A stretch of 27,451 bases of DNA, from NCBI GenBank assembly GCA_023091735.1, contig JALKBU010000698.1, forward strand, positions 1-27,451, written 5' to 3'. Below, one piece after another: positions 1 to 8,400 of this stretch (within the stretch, counting starts at the first letter, position 1; each line of letters opens with the position of its first letter). Source of the stretch: Trichomonas tenax (taxonomy: Eukaryota > Parabasalia > Trichomonadida > Trichomonadidae). The position numbers and the translations under genes were made by a program. The notes under the pieces were generated by a model that ran no database searches, was not told the origin of the DNA, and was given only the letters and a program-made list of their open reading frames with translations.

Positions 1-386
1 TTGCAATGAACTACGTTTATGGTCTTCATACTCAGCGTGGAGTTTCAATCTATAAATGTCAGTATTGTTTAGACTACAAAGATATTTATAACACTTTTTA
101 TAAAGGTGACAATTTGCCCGCGCAAAAGGGTGACAGTTTATTCATGAAAAGTGACTTTAAGGTTTCATGTCACTTTTTGATGTTCACTTTTGTCATAGAC
201 TCTATAGGGTGTTTTTTTGACAATTGTCAAATATTTTGTCAAATTTCATATTCAAATAATAATATATGCAACTTTGTCATGATATATAATGTTTAGTGGC
301 TGCTGAATGGTTCTATAAAGTTTGCACTTGAAAAACAAGGTAATAATTTGGCAAAATTATTACAAGATCAAAACTAAGTATTTTAT
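1..386. other. Intergenic region with dense TGACA/TGTCA motifs
   Basis: No convincing gene. A 96-codon open frame starts at 6 (plus) but has no recognisable motif and lies in AT-rich DNA, so I do not call it. Between 108 and 279 there are eight TGACA or TGTCA pentamers (TGACA at 108, 131, 218; TGTCA at 169, 191, 225, 237, 275), far above the roughly 0.3 expected by base composition. This looks like a promoter region, probably for a gene beyond the left edge. The stretch lies downstream of the minus-strand GTPase gene. Confidence 0.45.
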
Positions 387-956
387 TTAACAACAGTGCT
401 TGATGACTTCAGCATTGTCTTCGAGGCTGACAGATGATACAGTTTCGACTTCTTCTGGCAAAGATCTAGCCATATAATCGAAAAGTTCCATTACATTCTC
501 TCCTGTTATAGCGGATGTGTAATAGTATGAACATCCATGTCCTTTACACCAGGCTTCTATTTCCTCTTGTGTCACTTCTTCGTTGTCTTTCTTTAGATCG
601 CTCTTATTGGCGGCAACGACAACAACAGGCACAGTCTGAGCATGCGCGAGAAGCTCTTTGTACATATTTTCGAGCCTTTCAAACGTGTGGAAGTTTGTAA
701 CGTCGAAAACTAAAATTGCACCGTTTGCTCCTTTGAAATATTCCGCATTTAACGATTGATATTGCTCCATTCCAGCAGTGTCCCATATATCCATCTGCCT
801 AATTGGGAACTCTCGCGTTTCAAAATGTGAAAATAAGGCTGCCGTCGTTGGACGCGTGCAATCTGTCTTCACACCATTGACAGCGAAATGAACGAGCGTT
901 GTTTTGCCAACAGATGTTGATCCAACCAGAACACAGCGAGGATTTCTTGTCTTCAT
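387..956 (-). CDS. Divergent Rab-family small GTPase
   Basis: A 189-residue Ras-superfamily GTPase, most like Rab, expected on endomembranes as a vesicle-traffic switch. Visible motifs are the P-loop GSTSVGKT (12-19), the switch I threonine in RPTTAA (T37), switch II WDTAGMEQ (58-65), guanine-specificity NKSD (117-120) and TSA (148-150), with a C-terminal CC that fits double geranylgeranylation. The start is the first ATG at 956. It departs from canonical Rabs in two ways. The catalytic switch II glutamine (DTAGQE in family members) is methionine, and the P-loop carries Ser where GDSGVGKT has Gly. The family's switch I glycine (PTVGAAF type) is also absent. From known Ras/Rab biochemistry, loss of that glutamine lowers intrinsic hydrolysis, so the protein may be slow-cycling or depend on an unusual GAP; that is inference. 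I cannot assign a Rab subfamily. Confidence 0.9.
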   Translation of the reverse strand: MKTRNPRCVLVGSTSVGKTTLVHFAVNGVKTDCTRPTTAALFSHFETREFPIRQMDIWDTAGMEQYQSLNAEYFKGANGAILVFDVTNFHTFERLENMYKELLAHAQTVPVVVVAANKSDLKKDNEEVTQEEIEAWCKGHGCSYYYTSAITGENVMELFDYMARSLPEEVETVSSVSLEDNAEVIKHCC

Positions 957-1087
957 TGAATAAATTTAGAAATAAAATTATTTAGTTGAGGGTCTTTAAA
1001 ACATTCAATTATTATGTTGGTGTAATTCCCTAATATTTTGGATAAAATCATTTTTATATAAAAACTGATATTTCATAACTATATCAA

Positions 1088-1201
1088 ATGAATTCGCGTT
1101 TTGTTAAACTTTCGTTTGTTTATTCTGATCAACCTCTATTTTCTGACATTACAAAGAGTTACACGACAAATTATTCTATCAATGAATTCGTAGAACTTTA
1201 A
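1088..1201 (+). pseudogene. Truncated 5' gene fragment (37 codons)
   Basis: An ATG-initiated frame of 37 codons (MNSRFVKLSFVYSDQPLFSD, then about 17 more residues ending FVEL) stops at 1201. That is five bases before the left boundary of the palindromic micro-gene unit at 1206. The residue mix looks like real coding sequence, resembling the amino terminus of a larger protein. The upstream TCATAACT (1073-1080) could be its initiator. It is divergent from the GTPase gene, with 131 nt between the two ATGs. I infer that the insertion or rearrangement that brought the repeat cut this gene off. It could also be a genuine short ORF or chance. Confidence 0.35.
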
Positions 1202-1255
1202 AAGAGAATTAAATTTATATAATAGAGAGTTGTTTATTCAGTAGTTAACAGGTGT

Positions 1256-1390
1256 TTAGTTAGTCTTTGGCTGTTCCTGCTTCTGCTCTGTGGCTGCAGC
1301 TGGTGTTGCTGCTTGTTCAGCAGCGGCCTGTTTTCCCTTCTGGTGCTGATTCTGATTCTGCTTGCCGTGTGCTTGTCTTCTGTTAGACAT
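1256..1390 (-). CDS. 44-residue Gln/Ala-rich micro-protein, copy A
   Basis: Unrecognised family; six copies lie in this window. The protein starts MSNRRQAHGKQNQNQ and ends EQKQEQPKTN. It has 10 Gln and 9 Ala, is basic at the amino end, has no membrane segment and is probably disordered. I chose the ATG at 1390, not an upstream in-frame ATG at 1453, because all six copies share this ATG (its second codon is Ser in five) and a conserved initiator 11 nt upstream, while sequence further upstream diverges. Codons are those of well-expressed genes in this window (ACA Thr, CCA Pro, AAG Lys, CAG Gln). This copy has His16 and Ala22, like copy B; Ser2 is TCT whereas copy B uses AGC. The stop forms TAAA, matching the polyadenylation signal known in T. 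vaginalis. Confidence 0.7.
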   Translation of the reverse strand: MSNRRQAHGKQNQNQHQKGKQAAAEQAATPAAATEQKQEQPKTN

Positions 1391-1395
1391 ATTAT

Positions 1396-1403
1396 AGAAA
1401 TGA
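1396..1403 (-). promoter_or_regulatory. Initiator of micro-gene copy A
   Basis: Read on the minus strand, TCATTTCTATAAT runs directly into the ATG. The TCA+1 (1403-1401) puts the predicted transcript start 11 nt before the start codon. It matches the known trichomonad initiator pattern TCA followed by pyrimidine and T/A. Confidence 0.55.
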
Positions 1404-1747
1404 TATGATGACTTATTCGATATTTTCAGAAGAAAAAATCGACAAAAAATCACTTAGCATCAGTAAAAGGATAAAAAAATTAAGTTACTTTCCATTTTTT
1501 CTTTGAACGTTCTCAAATATACAACGAACAGAAATATCTCGCTCATGTCTTCTGATTCACTGTGTAGATCACAGAACAGGAGAAATCTGATTGAGAAAGT
1601 GAATTTCGATATTTCGAACAAACTGAAAATGTTTCTTTCGTTTTCATCATCAATATCAATTCTGTATTGATTGAAACTATCTTCGTTCAAAATATTTAAT
1701 TTAATTAATATTTTGACGCTGCATATATGAAAGAATAAATAAACACA

Positions 1748-1755
1748 TCATTTTT
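1748..1755 (+). promoter_or_regulatory. Initiator of micro-gene copy B
   Basis: CACATCATTTTTCTAAT precedes the ATG at 1761; TCA is at 1748-1750, 11 nt before the ATG. It mirrors the initiator of copy A across the palindrome. Confidence 0.55.
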
Positions 1756-1760
1756 CTAAT

Positions 1761-1895
1761 ATGAGCAACAGAAGACAAGCACACGGCAAGCAGAATCAGA
1801 ATCAGCACCAGAAGGGAAAACAGGCCGCTGCTGAACAAGCAGCAACACCAGCTGCAGCCACAGAGCAGAAGCAGGAACAGCCAAAGACTAACTAA
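1761..1895 (+). CDS. 44-residue Gln/Ala-rich micro-protein, copy B
   Basis: Encodes exactly the same 44 residues as copy A. The coding DNA differs only in the Ser2 codon, AGC here and TCT in A, a change at all three codon positions that keeps serine. It is head to head with copy A, 370 nt between the ATGs. Downstream, a 3' UTR shared by all copies (ACACCTGTTAACTACTGAAT onwards) contains AATAAA and ends in CTCTATTG. Function unknown. Strong codon bias and frame preservation argue for a translated gene rather than a non-coding repeat. Confidence 0.7.
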   Translation: MSNRRQAHGKQNQNQHQKGKQAAAEQAATPAAATEQKQEQPKTN

Positions 1896-1942
1896 ACACC
1901 TGTTAACTACTGAATAAACAATTCTCTATTGTTTAAAATTCA

Positions 1943-2149
1943 TTCTTTCTGATTAAGTCTAAAGCTTAAAGTTTATCACATGTTTAAATAAATGTTTTTA
2001 TTATATGCAAATAAATGTCAGTAAGAAAGTACATTGCCATTTTGTGACAAATTTTGAATCTCTGCAAGAACATATTGGCCTATATTTGGAAATATCATAT
2101 GAGCATGAATTCTTAGAAAATAAATAATATGGGTACCAAGATGTTGAAG
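1943..2149. other. Intergenic, possible plus-strand coding remnant
   Basis: A stop-free plus-strand frame of about 38 codons runs to a TAA near 2130 and includes the peptide ESLQEHIGLYLEISYEHEFL. It has no usable ATG and no partner, so it may be a gene remnant or chance. Nothing else seen. Confidence 0.25.
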
Positions 2150-3600
2150 TTAACTTAAACTCAGTTCAAGAAATGGCTTTTTAGAATAGCAATCAATGAA
2201 ATCAACTTTAACATCTCTTGTATTAGATTTTGGCCAATCGATCAGCACAGATGAATAAATTGTTGTCTTTCTATAGAAATTAGTTAAAAATCTACTTTGT
2301 GTATCATTAATAAAGTTAACATGATTAATATTTGTCTGACAATCGCGTGCCTCAATTAGACCAAAACAACCATATGGGTGAAGAATCTGTGAATATTCAA
2401 TACGATTATTAATTGTATTTCCAATTAAAGTAGCAATTCCGCCACCGACTTGATCAGCTGCGAAGCTATTAATACTATGCTGCATATTGACTGATGCATA
2501 TTGAAACACAACTGAACTATCACTGCATTCTGTTGCAGATGGGCCATATTTATAAGCTGTATTATAAGTGAAGTTTATTGGAGTACTTATATTTCCAAAT
2601 TTATTATCTTCATTTGTAATGTTTGAATTACAATATTCCATGAATATTATGCCCCCTTCATCACTTGAAGAACAACGAAAAAAATTATTACATATTAAAT
2701 TAATGGAAATATTTCTATGCGATACTGCGCCTCCTTTCTCACTTGAACTGATGTATTGGAATACTGAATCATGAATTGTATCATTCACATAAGGCAAGTT
2801 TCATATAAAAAACAACTTAATTAATTAAAGTATCAATAAAAATGTCACATTTCTTTGAAACAATAAGGTTATAAGTAAATGATTATCATAACAGCGAGAA
2901 AGCTGAGTCTATTCTCCCGAATGCATATGTTATTAGATAGTTTATAGTATATTTTCAGAATATCCAAAGAATAAATTGCTTTGCAAAATGAAGTTGATAA
3001 ACATTTATTTACAGGAACAAATTCATCATTAATCATGCTTTCTATTGTAACATTTCCTCTGGATTTTATAGTGCTATTAATAATAAAACATCTGGATAAA
3101 TGCATAAAATCATTAGAATTCAAACAAGTGAATAAAATGTTTGATGTAATAGTGACTATTGAATTATATTTTAAAATAATCACATAAGAAAAGTCTCTAA
3201 ACTACATTTTTTAATCTAGGTACTCTACGGGCGTGTTCCTCACAATATTTTTCCTCCTGCAGCCCTAATAATAGACCACCCTTCATTTTTAGGTGAACAT
3301 GAAATCCATGATCAGTTGTATGAACAAATTTGAGATTGAACGAATTGCCCTCAAGATGAAAACAATACTGCAGCTCCAGATAAGTTAGTAAAGACGTTTA
3401 GGAAATTAGAATTCTCAAGAAGGATCTTTGTAGTATCTGATATTGAAATTACAGATATGACTTGGCTATTAAAATCTTTGAAAAAACCTAATTTGACATA
3501 ATAATTGTTTAATACATTTGTTGCTATATTTCTGATCCTTGAGAAGGTGCCAACATAATACTGATCCCAGGAGGCATGATCCCTGATGTACTAAAACATA
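2150..3600 (-). pseudogene. Decayed beta-helix-like surface-protein gene
   Basis: Three minus-strand pieces read in order. From about 3594 to 3330 a frame contains ASWDQYYVGTFSRI and then ILLENSNFLNVFTNLSGAAV before a TGA. From 3183 to 2869 an open frame includes NDFMHLSRCFIINSTIKSRG. From 2797 to 2150 a 215-codon frame contains EKGGAVSHRNISINLICNNF and CSSSDEGGIIFM. Alternating N/S-rich strands with GGA(V/I) and F..C turns resemble the right-handed beta-helix (Pmp-like) protein families abundant in trichomonads. There are internal stops and frame changes, and neither long frame begins with an ATG (their first codons are GTG and TTG). The remains may represent one gene or parts of two related repeats. 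The beta-helix family name is inference; that the region is broken coding sequence is better supported. Confidence 0.55.
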
Positions 3601-3736
3601 TTGATAATACACTTTTTACCTCAATCGGTCACTTTTATGGGGTTAATTCAACTTACGTTAAGGTTATATTTCAAAGACAATAAGGTTAATAATATATCAT
3701 ATATCTCTACAATTTATTAACAAAACAAAATATATC

Positions 3737-5032
3737 TCAAATATTGGATAAGATTGGAGTACTTCTCATTCTCTCCAAGATATGTCTAGCTCTTGTTACA
3801 GTAACTGGTTGTCCGTTATTTAACTCAGCAGCAACTTTGTTAATTTCATCACCAGACGCTCCAGCTTCATGAGCGATATTTCTAGAATGTAACTTCATGT
3901 GACCGCTATTGATGCCTGTAGTAACTAACGCTCTAATAGCAGCAAAATTGGAAGCAAGACCTACTGAAGCGATAACTCTTGCTAAGTCGTTTGCAGATTC
4001 GACACGAAGCATTTTCTTGATGATTGGATTTGCTGGATCTCTGCGCATAGAGCCACCAACAACGCCAACAGGTAATGGAACATCGATCTCACCAACTAAT
4101 ATATCATTATCAATATAATACTTAGTGAGAGCTGGATTTTCGCAAGGAGAAGCATACGAGTGAACAGCAGCTTCGACAGCTCTTGTATCGTTGCCTGTAG
4201 CGAGAACGACAGCAGTAATGCCATTCATGATACCTTTCCTGTGCGTGGCACCACGAGAAGGATCAGAAGCAGCGAAATCAGCCGCCAAAATAATTCTTCT
4301 TGCAACATCAGCGCCAGCGAAATCCTTTGTTGTCAATGATGCTATTGGCCAACGTGCTTCAGCGTGGACTATACGTTCGTTGGAAAAATTTGTTAAAATT
4401 CCCATTAATGGAGTATAATTGAAATTTTCGGAAATGTACTGCTCAACGACTTCGCAAGCGTGATTTACACAGTTTGCACCCATAGCATCGCCAACATCTA
4501 TGTGAAGTTCGACAACTAACATTCTATTTTGTGAAGTATTAACAATTCTTGCTGTGGCATCTTGTGTTCCTCCTGTTCTCTCAACCATTGATGGCATAGT
4601 GGAGTTAGCAACCTCAATTATTTTTTGCTTAAATTCCATAATCTTTGAAATAGGATCTTCTTCAGTCGAAGGTGGTATAAGGATGACTTGGCCTTTGCAT
4701 ATATTTCTTCCTGACTGCGTCTTGAAGCCTCCACCGTTCCTTGCTAGCTTGGCCGCGAGAGATGCTCCCGCTATGACGCTTGGCTCTTCATTTGCCATTG
4801 GCACAAGTATTTCTTTTCCATCAACGATGAAGTTCGTCGCGATTCCTATTGGCGTTGAGTGCATGGCCACGCAATTTTCAATCATAGTGTCCGCTTTCAC
4901 CAAAGTTAAGGAGTGGTCGCTTGTCTTGATGACTGCCGCCTCTTCTTCGGTGAGGCCGAACATGTTCTTGATGATTTCCTGCCTCTCTTGGATAGTTTTG
5001 TTAAAAAATCCAGGAAGGGAAGATGTTATCAT
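3737..5032 (-). CDS. HMG-CoA reductase, class II (bacterial type)
   Basis: Reduces (S)-HMG-CoA to mevalonate, the committing step of isoprenoid supply. The protein is 431 residues, the length of the soluble bacterial enzymes, with no membrane or sterol-sensing domain, so it should be cytosolic. Visible landmarks are ENCV (52-55), NEEPS with catalytic Glu83, the dinucleotide-binding DAMGAN (182-187), RKGIMNG with catalytic Lys266, GND with Asp282, and GHMKLHSRN with His382. These fall within one residue of E83, K267, D283 and H381 of the Pseudomonas mevalonii enzyme. Class II enzymes in a few anaerobic protists are generally read as old acquisitions from bacteria; composition here does not stand out, so any transfer is not recent. 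It starts at the ATG at 5032 and ends with TGA. The upstream region has three TGACA/TGTCA motifs at 5095-5120. Confidence 0.96.
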   Translation of the reverse strand: MITSSLPGFFNKTIQERQEIIKNMFGLTEEEAAVIKTSDHSLTLVKADTMIENCVAMHSTPIGIATNFIVDGKEILVPMANEEPSVIAGASLAAKLARNGGGFKTQSGRNICKGQVILIPPSTEEDPISKIMEFKQKIIEVANSTMPSMVERTGGTQDATARIVNTSQNRMLVVELHIDVGDAMGANCVNHACEVVEQYISENFNYTPLMGILTNFSNERIVHAEARWPIASLTTKDFAGADVARRIILAADFAASDPSRGATHRKGIMNGITAVVLATGNDTRAVEAAVHSYASPCENPALTKYYIDNDILVGEIDVPLPVGVVGGSMRRDPANPIIKKMLRVESANDLARVIASVGLASNFAAIRALVTTGINSGHMKLHSRNIAHEAGASGDEINKVAAELNNGQPVTVTRARHILERMRSTPILSNI

Positions 5033-5477
5033 TTGTTCAGATTATTAAGGGGCTAGATAAAATAAATGGCGGTCGTGCTGATCGTTCTGAATTTTGACAA
5101 TATGTCATGTAAAAATGTCAAAAATCAAATTCTTATTATCGAATTGTTTTGTTACTCCTTTTCATCAACTATGATATTGATCTTTATGAATAACTATCTC
5201 CTTTAGCTTGCATTAAACTAATAGTATTGATATAATCTGATTTATCAATTGGTTATAAATGAAATCTTCGAGTTTGCTGAAATATTTTTGATGTTCATTT
5301 TTTGTTATTGTGAAAAGTGACAATATATCTTGAAAACAACGACTCTGAAGTGAATATTTAATGTATTGATGAGTAGCTGGCAAGTTATAGTTTTGAGTAA
5401 AAGAAAGATTTGAAGATATTAAACCATACATAACATAATTTTAACAAAAAATACAAAAATATTAAAATAAGTATATA
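5033..5477. other. Intergenic region between HMG-CoA reductase and the coiled-coil gene
   Basis: Holds the HMG-CoA reductase promoter side, with TGACA at 5095 and TGTCA at 5103 and 5116, and CCCCTTAATAATC just before its ATG on the minus strand. The 72-codon minus-strand frame at about 5213-5431 has no recognisable features and is probably chance in AT-rich DNA. The rest shows nothing. Confidence 0.4.
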
Positions 5478-8400
5478 TCACTGATTCGATCTGATGTATT
5501 GTGGAATCAATGCTCTGAGTTGAGGTGGCATTCCGCGCTTCAATGTTTCGATCTCTGACTTCACGCGGAAGATGTCACGATCAACTTGTTTAATTTCTTT
5601 GCCGAACTGAGCTTGAAGTTGATCAATTTCGCGCTGCTCAATATTGAAGTCCTGTGGGCATCCTTCAAGATCTTTCTTATATTGAGCGATCTCTTCTTCA
5701 AGTTGGCGTCGCGCCTGTATTCCATACCTAGAACGACGTTTGTTGATTGTGCGCGTTAAGATCTCATCATCTGCATTGAGTTTCTTGAGTTTGTCATCTT
5801 CCAATTTCTTGGCCTTCTTGTTAGCTTCGAACTCCTTGTAAAGCTTAGGAACATCTGGCTTGCACTTAATACGCTCTTGAGCAAGTTCTTTTGTCTTGGA
5901 ATCGAGAATCCATCTGTGATCGTTGACTCTTGTTGTAAGATGATTCAATATTTGGTTACATTCTTCAATCTTCTTATCCAAATCGATTATTTCAGTCCTC
6001 TGCTTTGCATAGTTTTCTTCAGGTGTCTTCTTGATCTCCTCTCTGCGAACTTCTTCTTCACTGATATCACCATGTCTTCTTGCAATTTCTTCCTGAAGTT
6101 GTTGTATTTGGTCATCAAGTTCTTTGTTTTGTCTCAGCTTGAGATTCAACTCTTGTTCCTTAGAGTCCTTCCTAATATTGTTGAGAACTTCATGCTTCTC
6201 TTGGAATGATGAGAAACTTTTGGCCTGTCCACGCTTCTCTTCGATTTCGTGTTTGATATTGTCGATATCTGTGGATGATCTGAGTGGATCTATTCCAGCG
6301 TCGACTGTAACTGGACGACTTTCAGATGCAGTTAGAGTCAAAGTGATATTTGCTCTGTCGATACGAAGTCTCTCTTGAGCAAGCTTCTGTTCGAAAACAA
6401 TAAGAGCCTTCTGATCTTTGAGCACTTCGATATCTGCTTCGTATTTAGCGAGAGACTTTTCCATTCCTTTGATCTTGATTTTGAGGAGAAGATTGCGTCT
6501 GAGTCTTCTTCTAGCACTGATAATGAAATCTTTGTTTGTTGGAGACATCAACTGTGATGGTGATGAAGGAGATTCAGGAGCATCCAATAAGTCATCAAGT
6601 TTGAATTTGATTGCTGATGGTGTTAATGGAGGAGACAAAATGAGACTTGCTTGGTTGTGATTGTAATCAATGTTCGGACGTGGGAATGGAGAAACATCTT
6701 CCTCTTCGTCATCTCCAGCATTTGCTCCAGCTGCACTTGGAACAATATTGTTGAGAACCGGATTTCGTTTGACTTTGACTTTCTTTGGAATGAGTTTAAC
6801 GTTCTTCATTTCATTTGGCGAACTACGAAGTTTCACCTTGTCAGCATCGGACAAATGAATTCTGTTTCTACGTGTTGGCTTTGAAGTATGAGGTCTGACT
6901 CTCCTAACAGCCAATGTTGGATGAGGCTTTTGCAAAACTGGCGGTTTTTCGATTGGCTCTTCTTCCTTGTTGACTTTTTCGGGCTCAGCGTTGTTTTCTT
7001 CTTCAGGTGCTTCTTCTTCCTCTTCGTATTCCTTATTTTCTTCTTCTTTAGACTTCGATTCCTCTTCCTCGTCTCTAACTTTGTAAACAGCATCTTCGTT
7101 GAAAAGTTTAAGCTTTGGGGTCCTCAGTGGAGAAATCAATAAAAATTGCTCATCGCTTGTTGTTGGCGTTCCAGTGACATCTAATTTCTCGTTTGAAGGA
7201 TTCTTTCTGAATGATTTCTTATCATTAGGTTTAGCTGGCTCAGAAAGCTTGTGAGCATTGTCTGGCTGTGTGAGATCATCAATATCACCTCTGTGAAGTG
7301 TATACTCATAGCCTGGTTTACTTCCATACTGCTGCTTTTCATCGCTTGGCTTCGTAGGTTCATTTCCTTCAGCTGCTGATTTGCTTGCATTTATTCTCTT
7401 ATTGATTTGTTCATCTGGTTTCATTGTGGTATTTTCAGTTGCCTTCGATCCATCATCTGTTTGTTTTTGTGAAACTTCTAAATCCTTTTGTTTAGATTCA
7501 TCAATTGCTTGGAAAATTTCTTTGGCCTTCTTTTTATCTTCCTCCTTTTGACGTGCCTCTTCTTCAGCTTTCCTCTTTGCTTCCTCTTCGGCCTTCTTCT
7601 TTGCGTCTTCTTCTGCTTTACGTTTGGCTTCTTCATCTGCTTTGAGCTTTAATTCTGCTGCAGCTTTAGCCTCCGCTTCCTCATCTGCTTTACGCTTTGC
7701 TTCTTCTTCAGCCTTAATCTTGGCCTCCTCTTCAGCCTTCTTCTTAGCTTCTTCTTCGGCTTGTTTTCTAGCATCCTCCTCTGCCTTCAATCTTGCTTCT
7801 TCCTCTGCTTTATTCTTTGCCTCTTCCCTGAGTTTATCGTCTTCTTCTGCCTTCTTGTGTTCTTCTTCGGCTTTCTTCATGGCTTCTTCCTCTGCTTTCT
7901 TCTTTGCCTCTTCTTCTGCCTTTAACTTGACTTCTTCTTCGGCTTTTCTCTTTGCTTCCTCAGCCTTCTTTTGAGCTTCTTCGTCAGCTTTCTTCTTTGC
8001 TTCTTGTTCGGCTTTAAGTTTCTCTTTTTCTTCAGCTTTGAGTTTTGCTTCATTTTCTGCTTTCTTTTGTGCCTCTTCCTCTGCTTTAAGTCTTGTTTCT
8101 TCTTCCGCTTTCAATCTGGCTTCTTTTTCAGCCTTTTTGCGGGCTTCTTCTTCCGCTTTGAGTCTCGCATCCTCTTCTGCCTTTAGGCGTGCCTCTTCCT
8201 GTTCAATAAGTTCTTTAAGTCTCCTTGCATTTTCTTGTTGTTGAGCGTCAAGTGCCTTAGATGATGCTGCTGAAACTTCATTTGTAGCAATTGAGAGATT
8301 TTGTGAAACTGCTTCATCTGCAGGGAGTGAAACTTCCTTGGATTCGCTAGAAGGATGTTGTTTGGCTGAATCAGCTTCTTTAATAGATGCGGCGTAGTTC

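Larger units (their letters stand above)
1206..1942. repeat. Palindromic micro-gene unit 1 (copies A and B)
   Basis: A 737-bp unit made of two inverted arms (about 1221-1408 and 1743-1930) around a roughly 340-nt spacer. Each arm carries initiator, a 44-codon gene and 3' UTR. The entire unit, spacer and outer flank included, recurs at 12281-12996 with scattered substitutions and small indels, so the two are a dispersed duplication about 11 kb apart. The outer ends read GAATTAAATTTATATAATAG on the left and TTGTTTAAAATTCA on the right in both copies. Confidence 0.9.

Noticed and set aside
6..296. 96-codon plus-strand open frame at the left edge
   Set aside because: ATG-initiated but with no recognisable domain and overlapping the TGACA cluster; likely chance in AT-rich DNA.
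1460..1690. 76-codon minus-strand open frame in the spacer of unit 1
   Set aside because: Its first codon is TTG, and a 2-nt deletion in the matching spacer of unit 2 breaks the frame, so it is not maintained.
4554..5048. 164-codon plus-strand open frame antisense to HMG-CoA reductase
   Set aside because: A shadow of the strongly supported reductase frame; no motif of its own.
5213..5431. 72-codon minus-strand open frame
   Set aside because: No motif, no initiator and AT-driven composition; not distinguishable from chance.
7624..8244. Long plus-strand S/A/F-rich open frames opposite the KAEEEA block
   Set aside because: They are the reverse complement of the repeat; their composition follows directly from the KAEEEA codons.
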